From Proteus penneri (GTDB taxonomy: Bacteria; Pseudomonadota; Gammaproteobacteria; Enterobacterales; Enterobacteriaceae), in the NCBI RefSeq assembly GCF_003144535.1, contig NZ_PHFJ01000012.1:1-64000 (forward strand): 64,000 nt of DNA, written 5' to 3'. Under the pieces are notes generated by a model that saw only the letters and a program-made list of their open reading frames with translations, searched no databases and was not told where the DNA came from. Shown here piece after piece: positions 9,417-18,876 of this stretch (positions are counted from its first letter, which is position 1; every line of letters starts with the position of its first letter). The position numbers and the translations under genes are program-made.

Positions 9417-11036
9417 ATGTCCTTATTGGATACCTTAATCTCATCATGCTTTGCTGATGATACAAACAAAGCGCAACAACTTGCTCAACAACAAATCAGT
9501 TTATGGGATCGTTGGCTATTACCCATTACGCCTAATCAACCTGTTGGTGATGATCCCAGCTATGAAGATGACTTTGAGCGAATGAAAGAAGAAGTTAATA
9601 AACTCTCTGGTGCCGATACGGAGCTCATTTGTTTACTTGCTGAAAAGTTGCTACTTAATACCTGCAAAGATATGCGAGTTGTAACTTATTATATTTGGGC
9701 ACGCTTGCACAAAGAAGGTGAACACGGACTTGCCGATTCTTTGGGGCTTTTGGCTGGATTACTTATTCGCTATCACGACACATTATTACCGAGCCGAGCC
9801 ACTAGTCGGAAATCTGCTTTAGAGTGGTTATCTGGGCAACGTGTTTTAGATAGCTTATCGCTTTATCCCGAGGTCGATCATAATGAATTTTCTCGTATTA
9901 TCGCCTTATTAGCCAACATTGAAACAGAGCTTGGAACATGGAATGAAACTGAAAAGCCACAATTTTCAGGATTATATCAAGCACTCGAAAAACGCCTAGC
10001 TCAATCAGGCGGGACAAATTCATTAGTCCCACAAAACATTAGTCGGACTGATCCAACTTACAACAGTTCCACTTCTCCTTCAATTTCACAGAGCACACCA
10101 ATAGAGACCATACAGTCGGGTCGTGAATTATTAGAACAATCCAAAATGCTCGCTAATTATCTACGTAATCAATCTCATGGTTGGTTAGCAGGACATAGAT
10201 TAATGAAAGTGGTGAGATGGGATACGATCCATCAACTTCCACCACAAGATCAGCAAGGTCGTACTCGCCTTTCACCACCAAGAACCGATGCAAGAGCACA
10301 ACTTAAACGCCTCTATTTACAACAAAGCTGGGGGGAACTGGCGGAGCAAGCGGATAAGCTTTTTGCAGAAGGTGTTAACCATTTTTGGTTAGATGTGCAA
10401 TGGTATCTCTATCAAGCACTTAGTAAATCCCCTGCGCCTTGGAATGCATGGTCTGATATTATAAAAAACGATTTAAAACAATTCCTTACCCGTCTTCCTG
10501 ATTTAGAGAAACTCTCATGGGAAGATGGCACGCCATTTGCCGATGAAGTCACATTAAGTTGGATAAAACAACAGATTATGGAAGAAAACTTTGATGTCAT
10601 GCAAGGGTTATCAACCAATGTTCCTAATCAATCTGAAGATCAATCAATACTGGCATTAGAAACCGAAGCTATCTTACAAGCTGATAATGAAGGTATAGAC
10701 GTTGCATTAAAATGGCTACAACATCGCCCTGACATCAGCACTTCAAGACAAAAATGGTTATTAAATCTCATAATGGCACGAATAGCAGAACAATTCGCTC
10801 GCCACGATCTGGCATTAAATTTATTGCGCGAACTCGATAAAAAAGCACTTTCTATGTCGTTAACACAATGGGAACCCAACTATATTTTTGAAGTGAAGGC
10901 ACGACAACTTCATCTTTTCCGAGCCAAAATTCAACGTAACACCTCAGATAAATCCCGCATAGAACAACAGATGGAACTATTACTCAGTGAATTAACCGCT
11001 ATCGATCCCGTTCGCTCTGCAATTTTATATTCCTAA
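9417..11036 (+). CDS. tssA: TssA baseplate/sheath-cap protein (ImpA N-terminal, VasJ-type C-terminal)
   Basis: The 539-residue product is a TssA-family protein. The N-terminal ImpA-type domain (about 30-170) has PVGDDPSYEDDFERMKEEVNKLSG and the helical KDMRVVTYYIWARLHKEGE. The C-terminal half resembles the VasJ domain. TssA binds the membrane complex and baseplate and then primes and caps sheath/tube polymerisation. It follows tssM after 45 bases that include an AAGGAAA ribosome site, and precedes tssF, as expected for the tssM-A-F-G order. Confidence 0.88.
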   Translation: MSLLDTLISSCFADDTNKAQQLAQQQISLWDRWLLPITPNQPVGDDPSYEDDFERMKEEVNKLSGADTELICLLAEKLLLNTCKDMRVVTYYIWARLHKEGEHGLADSLGLLAGLLIRYHDTLLPSRATSRKSALEWLSGQRVLDSLSLYPEVDHNEFSRIIALLANIETELGTWNETEKPQFSGLYQALEKRLAQSGGTNSLVPQNISRTDPTYNSSTSPSISQSTPIETIQSGRELLEQSKMLANYLRNQSHGWLAGHRLMKVVRWDTIHQLPPQDQQGRTRLSPPRTDARAQLKRLYLQQSWGELAEQADKLFAEGVNHFWLDVQWYLYQALSKSPAPWNAWSDIIKNDLKQFLTRLPDLEKLSWEDGTPFADEVTLSWIKQQIMEENFDVMQGLSTNVPNQSEDQSILALETEAILQADNEGIDVALKWLQHRPDISTSRQKWLLNLIMARIAEQFARHDLALNLLRELDKKALSMSLTQWEPNYIFEVKARQLHLFRAKIQRNTSDKSRIEQQMELLLSELTAIDPVRSAILYS

Positions 11037-11068
11037 TCTTTTACTCGAAAAATCAAGGTATCAAATTA

Positions 11069-12832
11069 ATGGATGATTTAACCCTTCGCTATTTTGATGC
11101 AGAAATGCGCTATCTTAGAGAAGCCGCCAAAGAGTTCGCGCAAGCACATCCCGATAGAGCGGCAATGCTCGATTTGGATAAAGCCGGCACCCCCGATCCT
11201 TTTGTTGAGCGTTTATTTGAAGGTTTTGCTTTCTCAATGGGGCAATTAAGACAAAAAATTGATGATGATTTACCTGAGTTAACAGAAGGTCTTGTCAGTT
11301 TATTATGGCCTCATTATTTACAAATAATTCCATCATTATCCATTGTTGAATTAGCCCCTGACATTCAAAAAATGAAAATGACGGATAAAATACCTGCTCA
11401 ATTTGAGGTTCTTTCCCGCCCTATCGGTCCTAAAAAAACGATTTGTCACTATCGAACAACACAAGATTTAACGCTTAATCCAATAAAAATTGCTGCTGTA
11501 AATTTAACTACCGAGCCAGATGGGCGTTCAGCTATTCGGTTAAAATTTAAATGCAGTGAAATGATTAATTGGCCTGAAGTGAGCCTTCATGAACTCTCGT
11601 TTTATTTATCTGGCGATATTCCAACAACTAATGCACTGCATTTAGCATTAACTAAACAAGTTGCCAAAACTTATCTAAAGCTCCCTCAGTCAAAAGATAG
11701 AATAGCAATCCCTCTCTATTTTTCACCAGGAGGATTTAAGAATACAGACACTCTTTGGCCTAAAGGAGACACCACATTTAGTGGCTATCAATTATTACTC
11801 GAATATTTTTCTTTCCGTGAAAAGTTTATGTTTGTTTCACTTAATGGATTAGATGATATCCATTTTCCTGAAGAAACATCTGAATTTGAATTAGATATTG
11901 TTCTCAATACATTGTGGGATAACTCTCTTACATTAAATGAGGAAAATATACGTTTACATTGCATCCCCGTTATCAACCTTTTTAATATAGAAGCCGATCC
12001 ACTGACTGTTAATAGATTGGAAAGTGAATATTTATTACGACCTCGTCGTGTTCAAGATGGGCATACTGAAATCTATAGTGTTGATAGCGTATATGGTTCT
12101 CAGCGTACAAATGAAGCGGTTTATGTCCCCTTTACTAGCTTTCGTCATCGTGGTGGTATGTTACGGCATAATGCACCTGAACGTTATTATCACACCCGAG
12201 TGAAGCGTGGTGTTACAGGTCTTCATGATACTTGGCTTATACTAGGAGGGGAACAACAAGAGATTGATTTAACAACTCAAACAGAAACCCTGTCATTACA
12301 ACTTACTGGCACGAATGGGCAATTACCTCGCAAAGCACTACAAAGTACCTTACTTGATAGAACAGAACAAACCTTACAGATCCCATTAACGGTATGTAAT
12401 TTGTGCAAGCCAACACTTCCTCTTTATCCTCCTTCAGAAGATCGCTTCCACTGGCGAGTACTAAGCCATTTAGGCTCTAGCTTTCTTAACATGATGGATA
12501 ATGCTGAAGTATTACAAGGCACTCTCGCACTTTATGATTGGCGAGATGATGATATGAACCATAGAAAACTCGATGCCATTATTCATGTAGAACATCATTT
12601 AATTGAACGCTTTGAGAAAGGTTTTTTACAGCGAGGTATTGATATCGAAGTCACGATTGATAGCAATGGTTTTAATGGTGAAGGTGATATTCATTTATTT
12701 GGAGAAATGCTTAATCGCTTTTTTGCACTTTATGCTGATGTTCATCTTTTTAATCAATTAACGCTGATTATTTTGCCAACAGGAAAACGAATTCAATGGA
12801 AAGAAAGCCACAATCCACAGCTACCTCGCTAA
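11069..12832 (+). CDS. tssF: TssF baseplate subunit (VasA/ImpG)
   Basis: The 587-residue protein opens with the family hallmark of an early YFDAEMRYLREAAKEFAQAHPDRAAML followed by DPFVERLFEGFAFSMGQLRQKIDDDLPELTEGL, and shares the usual length of about 590 residues. TssF together with TssG forms the triangular wedge of the T6SS baseplate. The 3' end overlaps the start of tssG by 37 bases, a coupling commonly seen between these two genes. Nothing looks damaged. Confidence 0.92.
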   Translation: MDDLTLRYFDAEMRYLREAAKEFAQAHPDRAAMLDLDKAGTPDPFVERLFEGFAFSMGQLRQKIDDDLPELTEGLVSLLWPHYLQIIPSLSIVELAPDIQKMKMTDKIPAQFEVLSRPIGPKKTICHYRTTQDLTLNPIKIAAVNLTTEPDGRSAIRLKFKCSEMINWPEVSLHELSFYLSGDIPTTNALHLALTKQVAKTYLKLPQSKDRIAIPLYFSPGGFKNTDTLWPKGDTTFSGYQLLLEYFSFREKFMFVSLNGLDDIHFPEETSEFELDIVLNTLWDNSLTLNEENIRLHCIPVINLFNIEADPLTVNRLESEYLLRPRRVQDGHTEIYSVDSVYGSQRTNEAVYVPFTSFRHRGGMLRHNAPERYYHTRVKRGVTGLHDTWLILGGEQQEIDLTTQTETLSLQLTGTNGQLPRKALQSTLLDRTEQTLQIPLTVCNLCKPTLPLYPPSEDRFHWRVLSHLGSSFLNMMDNAEVLQGTLALYDWRDDDMNHRKLDAIIHVEHHLIERFEKGFLQRGIDIEVTIDSNGFNGEGDIHLFGEMLNRFFALYADVHLFNQLTLIILPTGKRIQWKESHNPQLPR

Positions 12833-13893
12833 TTCAGGCTTTAGGTGAAAAATTACCTTATGTGAATTTCTACCGCTTTTGCCAATTACTTGAAAAATCC
12901 AACCCCGAATTACCTGAATTAGGGAGTTCTCATGATCCGAAAACTGATCCTATTCGTTTTCGCCCACATCGTGGCATGGGTTTTCCTGCCACAGAGATCA
13001 AAGGAACTGACCCCCTAGACAAATATCGAAAAAGCACAATACCAAGCTTACATACTACTTTTTTGGGACTTTATGGTATTACATCACCACTGCCAACAGC
13101 TTACCTTGACGATATTGCACAATACCGCGATGGTACAGATTCACTCACTGACTTTTTAGATATTTTTAACCACCGTCTTACTACCCAATTTTATCGTATC
13201 TGGCGCAAATATTCTTATCCTGCGACTTTTGGAGAAGGTGGATCAGATAAAACATCGCAATATCTTTATGGCTTAATTGGTTTAGGCATTCCAGGTTGTG
13301 CTAATCATGTGCAATCACCTTTATCTCGCTTTTTGGCACTATTAGGGATCTTACGTTTACCAACACGTACAGCCGAAGGTATTAGTGCATTAGTAAAATT
13401 ATTAGCACCATCAACAAAAGTCAGTATTGTACCTCACGATCCCCGAAGAATTGCACTCGACACTCTCACAATCATGTCGTGCACACAACCTGCAACATTA
13501 GAAAATAAACCTGTTTTAGGTCGTTATGCTATTGATGTAAATAGCCAAGTATTAATAAAGCTACACACCGAAAACAAGGAAGAAGCAAAAGGTTGGTTAC
13601 CAGATGGCAACATTTATCAGGATTTTATGGCATTACTTCGTGTTTATTTGGGATCAAGAGTTAATGCGCGACTACGTTTAACATTACCCAGACATTTATT
13701 ACCTGATGCAACATTAAGTACCTCTAAAAATCAAGGGGTACAATTAGGTAGAACCGCTGTTATGCGGCCTTACAGCCAGATTGAAAAAACTCGCCCTGCA
13801 TCTTTTATCACCATTGGACTTGGTTTTTATCAATATCTAACCCACCGCACTCAACATTATAAAAGTGATGAATATGGCAATTATCAATTTTAA
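12796..13893 (+). CDS. tssG: TssG baseplate subunit (VasB/ImpH)
   Basis: The 365-residue protein has the expected TssG order: FYRFCQLLEKSNP near the start, the FRPHRGMGFPATEI motif around residue 55, LYGITSPLPTAYLDDIAQY around 100, and FLDIFNHRLTTQFYRIWRKY near 120. It pairs with TssF in the baseplate wedge. ATG 12796 lies inside the end of tssF in another frame, and its own 3' end overlaps the start of tssJ, so all three are translationally linked. Confidence 0.92.
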   Translation: MERKPQSTATSLIQALGEKLPYVNFYRFCQLLEKSNPELPELGSSHDPKTDPIRFRPHRGMGFPATEIKGTDPLDKYRKSTIPSLHTTFLGLYGITSPLPTAYLDDIAQYRDGTDSLTDFLDIFNHRLTTQFYRIWRKYSYPATFGEGGSDKTSQYLYGLIGLGIPGCANHVQSPLSRFLALLGILRLPTRTAEGISALVKLLAPSTKVSIVPHDPRRIALDTLTIMSCTQPATLENKPVLGRYAIDVNSQVLIKLHTENKEEAKGWLPDGNIYQDFMALLRVYLGSRVNARLRLTLPRHLLPDATLSTSKNQGVQLGRTAVMRPYSQIEKTRPASFITIGLGFYQYLTHRTQHYKSDEYGNYQF

Positions 13894-14431
13894 ATCGCAA
13901 ACATTTCTTTCTTCTACTCGCAGATTAGCACTGCTATTTATCGTAACGTTTGCAATCGCAGGCTGTGGTTTAACACAAACCATCAGTGATGGTACTGTCT
14001 CTTTAACAAAATCTATTTTTTATAAACAGATCAAAATATTGCATTTGGACTTTACCGCAAGAGAAGCACTTAATACTGATGATAATGGTTCATCACTTTC
14101 TGTCATTGTTCGAGTATTTCAACTAAAGTCAGCAGATACTTTTAATAATAGCGATTATCTTTCACTGTTTAATCAAAATGACGACGTTTTAAAATCCTCT
14201 TTATTAGCACAAAAAGATTTACGTATTCGCCCTGGTGAATCTATTTCTCTCGATATGCCAATGGAAAAAGAAACTGAATTTGTCGCTATTGCTACAATGT
14301 TTCATACACCTAATGAAGCTAAAAACAACTGGCGAATTGTTATTCCTAAAAACGAACTCGATCCTGATAAAGCACGTAAAATTGAACTTTCTGAAAATAC
14401 ACTAATATTACAACCTTTGGATAAAAAATAA
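13868..14431 (+). CDS. tssJ: TssJ outer-membrane lipoprotein (VasD-like)
   Basis: About 187 residues with a lipoprotein signal whose lipobox is I-A-G-C, cysteine at about residue 33. The mature domain contains VIVRVFQLKSADTF, followed by DLRIRPGESISLDMPMEKETEFVAIATMF, the beta-sandwich pattern of TssJ. It is inserted in the outer membrane and holds the periplasmic tip of TssM. The start is uncertain: ATG 13868 and ATG 13874 both precede the signal, and both overlap the tssG end; an even earlier GTG (13865) is possible. Confidence 0.88.
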   Translation: MNMAIINFKSQTFLSSTRRLALLFIVTFAIAGCGLTQTISDGTVSLTKSIFYKQIKILHLDFTAREALNTDDNGSSLSVIVRVFQLKSADTFNNSDYLSLFNQNDDVLKSSLLAQKDLRIRPGESISLDMPMEKETEFVAIATMFHTPNEAKNNWRIVIPKNELDPDKARKIELSENTLILQPLDKK

Positions 14432-14433
14432 CG

Positions 14434-14862
14434 ATGTCACAACCTTCTCTCTATGAAATGCTAACGGGTTATTTTTCAGGAGGATTACCTGTTGATTCTA
14501 TATCAGAAGAAGATCAGGTTATTCTTTCTATTATGGATAATATTCGTCGAATATTAAATTCACGAGCAGGAACATTAAAACATCTACCTGATTATGGGTT
14601 ACCTGATATGAGTAAAATAATTCAAGGACTACCTGGAAGTTCACATAAAGTAATGTCTATATTATCAACAACATTACTAAAATATGAACCGAGAATAAAG
14701 TCAGTTACACTAGGTATATTACCTGAAAATGAATTTGGAAAATTATGTTATTCTTTAGATATTGAATTACATGAAAGAGGACTTATTCGTTATGGTACTG
14801 AGTTCTCACCTGATGGAAGAATATTTCTTCATCATTTAAAAAAACAATCTTATTTGTCATAA
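14434..14862 (+). CDS. tssE: TssE baseplate protein (gp25-like)
   Basis: The 142-residue product has the gp25/TssE signature: DQVILSIMDNIRRILNSRAGTLKHLPDYGLPDM, including the conserved LN-R motif before the glycine and a late YEPRIKSV. It is a T4 gp25 homologue and forms part of the baseplate inner disc. It follows tssJ by two bases. The length is typical. Confidence 0.92.
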   Translation: MSQPSLYEMLTGYFSGGLPVDSISEEDQVILSIMDNIRRILNSRAGTLKHLPDYGLPDMSKIIQGLPGSSHKVMSILSTTLLKYEPRIKSVTLGILPENEFGKLCYSLDIELHERGLIRYGTEFSPDGRIFLHHLKKQSYLS

Positions 14863-14945
14863 TGTTATTTCTTACCCTTATTCTTAATTTTTTTTTTTAG
14901 ATTTGTTTTTATCTTATTAAGATCATCATTTACCTTGAGGAAAAT

Positions 14946-16322
14946 ATGAATTCTTACTTAGATTCACTTTCAATTGGAAGTGATCCTCGCGTATTTAATC
15001 AATTTATTGCTATTAAAGAAGAGCTTGATAAACGTTTTCATCCAGCTCGCCCAGATATTAATTGGCAATATGTCCATGAATTGTGTATCTCTTTATTTAA
15101 TCAAAATGGTGTCGATCTTCAAACTGCATCTTGGTTTGTTGTATGTCGCCAGAATCAAACTGGGCTTGATGGTTTAAATGAAGGACTTTACCTTATTCAT
15201 AAAATATTTATCCAACATTGGCAAACATTATGGCCTGTACAAACACATACGCGTATCAATATTCTTTCTTCCTTAAGTCAACAGCTAGTCTCTGGTATTC
15301 GTGGAACGGCTTTTGTTTATTCTGACTTGCCTATCCTTTATCAAATTGAAGAATTATTAAAAAGTATCAATAATCATCTTCAAATATTAGAAATTAAACA
15401 TCTTGTTCAATTTGATTATCTAGAGAACTTAATTATTGCTCAAGCAAGACAATTAGAAAATGCAGACACATTAGATAGTAATTTTAATTCTCCCGAATTA
15501 TCTTCTATTGTCAATAAAGAAGATGAGATTTCACCTCAAATTATCGATACTGATTTATCTGCATCCCTTAATGAAAAAGAAAGTATTACGTCACCAAAAA
15601 CCTATATATCCTCATCCATTTCATTACAGTCTCCCATAAAAAAGACATCTCGGCAGGAGCTATGGCGGGGTATTTTAATTGGCACGCTAGCCAGTAGTTT
15701 ATTATTTTTTATCTTATTTTATTTTTGGTTATCTGAATTAAAAAATAACAATCTAACAGATGCTTTTCCCTATATTCCAACCATTAACGCCGACGCTGGC
15801 TCTCTTATTAAACAACAAACAGTAAATGGTACAAATATAACAAAGACACTCAATTCAGAACAAATTGGTGTGATCAAAAAACGTTTAGATGAACTCACAT
15901 TACTTTCGCCTACATGGACACAGAGTTATGGGCTCGAAGTCATCAGCTATTTAAACGATCAGTATGAAGATAATCCAGAGCTTTTAGCATTTACACAGTT
16001 TTGGAAAAACAATCTAAAAATCAATGCCACCACGGATGAACAACTCAATCAATGGTCTAAAGGTATGAGTGAACTTAATAGATTAAGCCAAAGATTAGAT
16101 AGCTTTGATGGTAATCCTAAAAATTACATCACAGGCTCTGAATTAAAATCTATCATTTTCAAAGCCCGCCAACATTTCAATCAAGCTAAACCTTTAGAAG
16201 AAGAGTTACGCTTACTTGAGAAACAACCAACACAAAATTCAATTTCAGACTATGAATACCAACAAATAGATAATCATTTTAAACAACTATTGAATCGATA
16301 TTCATTATTACGTTATGAATAA
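14946..16322 (+). CDS. tagA: TagA-like/VasL-type TssA paralogue with a membrane segment
   Basis: The 458-residue protein has an ImpA-type N-terminal part (SIGSDPRVFNQFIAIKEELDKRFHPARPDINWQYVHELC at about 9-47), a long acidic and serine-rich linker, a single membrane segment at about 241-262, and a VasL-like C-terminus. This architecture matches TagA, a membrane-bound TssA relative that in E. coli clamps the distal end of the extended sheath. That is family knowledge, not shown here. It is the last T6SS gene before a terminator, with a GAGGAAAA ribosome site. The symbol is provisional. Confidence 0.75.
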   Translation: MNSYLDSLSIGSDPRVFNQFIAIKEELDKRFHPARPDINWQYVHELCISLFNQNGVDLQTASWFVVCRQNQTGLDGLNEGLYLIHKIFIQHWQTLWPVQTHTRINILSSLSQQLVSGIRGTAFVYSDLPILYQIEELLKSINNHLQILEIKHLVQFDYLENLIIAQARQLENADTLDSNFNSPELSSIVNKEDEISPQIIDTDLSASLNEKESITSPKTYISSSISLQSPIKKTSRQELWRGILIGTLASSLLFFILFYFWLSELKNNNLTDAFPYIPTINADAGSLIKQQTVNGTNITKTLNSEQIGVIKKRLDELTLLSPTWTQSYGLEVISYLNDQYEDNPELLAFTQFWKNNLKINATTDEQLNQWSKGMSELNRLSQRLDSFDGNPKNYITGSELKSIIFKARQHFNQAKPLEEELRLLEKQPTQNSISDYEYQQIDNHFKQLLNRYSLLRYE

Positions 16323-16752
16323 TTAAACAATATACTTGATAAGGAATTTAGTACTTATTAGTACTATTAATTTATTAAATAGCTGTATTATATGTTTACT
16401 TTATAGGAGAACTACCTTTGTTAGCCTCATGGATTTAATTAAAATAATCTTAGACTACAAAGAAAAAGTCATTCCAAAATAGTTAATTTTAAATTAAATA
16501 TACCTTACTTATATTCTGTTTCAATTAGCAATACTAATAAATATTAATTTTTAATAAACTAATTATAATAAAAATTATTAATTATTTATATTTCAAAGTG
16601 TTAAAATGAATATAAAAAAGTCATCCTATAATAAGATGGCTGTTTTGCTATTGGTTATTGAGTTTTGAGAAATATAATTTTAATTAACACAACTAAAAAT
16701 GATCAATATACTTATCAAAACTCAATATCAACAAGTAATATACCAATGTTTT
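16323..16752. other. AT-rich intergenic region after the T6SS operon
   Basis: These 430 bases hold no plausible gene. Apart from the hairpin at 16614-16647, the DNA is very AT-rich with many stop codons in all frames. Confidence 0.6.
16614..16647 (+). terminator. Probable intrinsic terminator of the T6SS operon
   Basis: A hairpin with arms AAAAGTCATC and GATGGCTGTTTT around a short AT loop, followed by T-rich DNA, sits about 290 bases after tagA. The stem contains wobble pairs and is of moderate strength. It fits the end of the rightward T6SS transcription unit and precedes the oppositely oriented regulator gene. Confidence 0.55.
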
Positions 16753-17046
16753 TTAAATAATTTTTTTCTTTCTAAATATAACTATTTCACTCGGTTGAGT
16801 TATCGAGTGCTTATCCTCAAATACCATGAAGTCTGTTTTCTTAGCTTCTAAGATAAGACTTTGAGGCGTAACACCAAGTATATAAGAAATGGTAATCAGC
16901 TGATCTACTGTTATTTTTATATGCCCATCCTCTAATTGGGAATAATGTAGCATGGTTATTCCCAACCTCTCAGACATTTCATTTTCTGTTATTTTCAATT
17001 GTCTTCTTAACATTTTTATTCTATTCCCAACTCTGGTGTTAATCAT
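16753..17046 (-). CDS. MrpJ-type XRE-family transcriptional regulator
   Basis: A 97-residue single helix-turn-helix protein: GNRIKMLRRQLKITENEMSERLGITMLHYSQLEDGHIKITVDQLITISYILGV, with about 40 further residues ending in basic RKKKII. This matches the MrpJ family, which in Proteus is usually the last gene of fimbrial operons and represses motility. Here no fimbrial gene is near; instead it lies between a T6SS operon and a tRNA. An internal 56-bp stretch is identical to one in the regulator at 17707-18015, in opposite orientation. Its targets cannot be told from sequence. Confidence 0.8.
   Translation of the reverse strand: MINTRVGNRIKMLRRQLKITENEMSERLGITMLHYSQLEDGHIKITVDQLITISYILGVTPQSLILEAKKTDFMVFEDKHSITQPSEIVIFRKKKII
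16873..16928. repeat. 56-bp perfect inverted repeat, arm 1
   Basis: These bases are the exact reverse complement of 17831-17886. Both arms lie in the helix-turn-helix coding region of the two MrpJ-type genes and encode DGHIKITVDQLITISYILG-like residues. Perfect identity extends through synonymous positions, while flanking coding DNA is diverged. Confidence 0.95.
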
Positions 17047-17706
17047 CCCTTCATTCCCCTTTTTTCATTACATCATTAGATGATTACATTGATAAAATGC
17101 CAAATTATAGTTAATAAACTATCAAACCATAAACTGAAAATACTTGACCATTAGCTAGTGAATAATCGTAACATTACTTATTTTTACTAATTTTGTTAAT
17201 AAGGTTATTCCGATATTTTAAATTTAAAATAATTTACATTTCTATATATTATTTTAATATTCATCATATTTAGAGTAACACCATGGTATTAAATATTGAC
17301 TTTATAATTAATAAACATTAATGAATTAGTTAATTTTTAGTTCTAATTTTATAGAAAAAGAGAAAGTTAATTTAAATAAAAATATAATTATTAAAAAGTG
17401 ATAACGATAAAAATAATCTTAATTGGTTTTATTTAAAACAAAAAAATGTAATAAAATATTTTATTGTATATAACGTTAAATAACCTTAAATCATTTTTAA
17501 TTAACAGTTTTATTACATTATCAAAAAGCTAAAAAACTATTAAATGTTAATATAATCTATCTAATTATTTGATTTAAGTAAAACTGCTTAAAACTGTTAA
17601 TAAATAACTTTTGATAGTCACTGCCTATCAATAATCACACTTTGATCGTTTATATCGATCTCCTGTTTTTTTTACGTTATTATTTAAAAAAATAGGAGAT
17701 ATTGAT
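17047..17706. promoter_or_regulatory. Divergent AT-rich spacer between the two MrpJ-type genes
   Basis: The 660-base region has no convincing open frame and is extremely AT-rich. It should hold the promoters of both outward-reading regulators. An inverted repeat GATCG-N7-CGATC at 17644-17660, about 47 bases before ATG 17707, is a possible operator. No promoter hexamers are assigned with confidence because AT-rich matches are everywhere. Confidence 0.5.
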
Positions 17707-18015
17707 ATGAGCGAACTTAATACTATTGTTGGCCAACGAATAAAGCAGAAAAGAAAGCAACTAAAACTAACAGGAATTGAAATGGGACGACGCCTCGGTA
17801 TTAGCCAGCAACATTACTCACGCTTAGAAAATGGGCATATAAAAATAACAGTAGATCAGCTGATTACCATTTCTTATATACTTGGTATATCACCACAAAG
17901 TTTATTACTTACCTCTGAAACAATGTCACCAATACTTAATGCATGGACAGAAAAAACATTATACTCGAGTGATGTCATTGTATTGAGAAATAAGAAAAGA
18001 CGTCATCTTAAATAA
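17707..18015 (+). CDS. MrpJ-type XRE-family transcriptional regulator
   Basis: The 102-residue protein has GQRIKQKRKQLKLTGIEMGRRLGISQQHYSRLENGHIKITVDQLITISYILGISPQSLL, very close to the MrpJ DNA-binding region including the SQQHYSRLENG turn, and a basic C-terminus. A strong ribosome site (AGGAGAT) precedes ATG 17707. It is the divergent partner of the gene at 16753-17046. It probably regulates transcription of surface or motility genes, or possibly the adjacent T6SS; the target is an inference. Confidence 0.85.
   Translation: MSELNTIVGQRIKQKRKQLKLTGIEMGRRLGISQQHYSRLENGHIKITVDQLITISYILGISPQSLLLTSETMSPILNAWTEKTLYSSDVIVLRNKKRRHLK
17831..17886. repeat. 56-bp perfect inverted repeat, arm 2
   Basis: The exact reverse complement of 16873-16928, inside the second MrpJ-type gene. 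Confidence 0.95.
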
Positions 18016-18653
18016 GAAAATATAAAAATTTATAGTTTTATATTTAACTTAACTTTATAGAAAGAGAATATACACAACACATTGAAATTATTAAATTTAT
18101 TCTTCTTTTAACAAGATAAATAAAATTATAACCTTAAGCGTAAGATTGTTTTTTATACTAATATTCCTATTAAAATAAGAATACGTTATTATAAAATCAA
18201 TCGTTTGATTACTTAATTTATTTACAACACAAAAAACACAAATCATTAACAATGGTTTTTATTAATCTACTAATTCTTATTTACACCTATAAACACCAAT
18301 ATAAAAATACCATAGTATTTTTTATTAATTAATATTTAATATATGTAACATTAAAAAATTTATATATTATTTAATTTAAATTTGTAATGAATAAACCACT
18401 ATTTTTTCTAGCTCTGATATAGTGGTAATTGGATAAAAATATTATTAATAATAATTTGGATTATTTATAGAAATATAAATGAAAGAATTTAATAGCGAAA
18501 TGCTTATTTGATAGAAACAAGATAATAGTTTATAGCTTGATAAAATGCGCTCACTTAACAGAACATGTACGTAAAATTAATGACATTCTTAGTGATAACG
18601 ACACAAATCCGTCCCACTTAAGAAAAGTAGAGAATTTCAGATGAATGTAACCT
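18016..18653. other. AT-rich intergenic region left of attL
   Basis: The 638 bases contain no supported gene. The last 170 bases are less AT-rich and hold a start-less open stretch ending at a TGA near 18643 (translation ending SDNDTNPSHLRKVENFR), which could be a gene relic. Before phage insertion this DNA lay directly downstream of argU. Confidence 0.5.
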
Positions 18654-18711
18654 ATTGATTTTAAATGGTACGCCCTACAGGATTCGAACCTGTGACCTAC
18701 GGCTTAGAAGG
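18654..18711. repeat. attL: attL core (partial tRNA-Arg copy)
   Basis: A 58-bp sequence identical to 56405-56462. It contains the 3' half of tRNA-Arg from the anticodon-loop boundary through CCA and 12 downstream bases. After one mismatch (18712 against 56463) four more bases match. The 5' half of the tRNA is absent here, so this is a scar and not a functional tRNA. Confidence 0.95.
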
Positions 18712-18827
18712 GCGTTATATACTGATTTCATTGCGTTTTATATAATTTCATGAGATTTCATCTTTTTGATTTACAAGGATTTATATACCTTGCATGATTT
18801 CAGCTAGTTTCATATCATTTCTTCGTT

Positions 18828-18851
18828 ACTTGACCCGTTACTTGACCCGCA
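18828..18851. repeat. Putative integrase arm-type site, left
   Basis: Two TTGACCCG units 13 bases apart form a 24-bp segment identical, in the same orientation, to 56346-56369 beside attR. Paired repeats on either side of attP are typical of tyrosine-integrase or excisionase arm sites. Binding is inferred. Confidence 0.6.
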
Positions 18852-18876
18852 AACAACCCGTAAATGGAAATTAGTT

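Noticed and set aside
18482-18646. Open stretch ending SDNDTNPSHLRKVENFR left of attL
   Set aside because: No plausible start codon with a ribosome site and no recognised family; kept only as a note in the intergenic entry.
18654-18711. Second tRNA-Arg gene
   Set aside because: It lacks the 5' half of the tRNA; it is the attL scar of integration.
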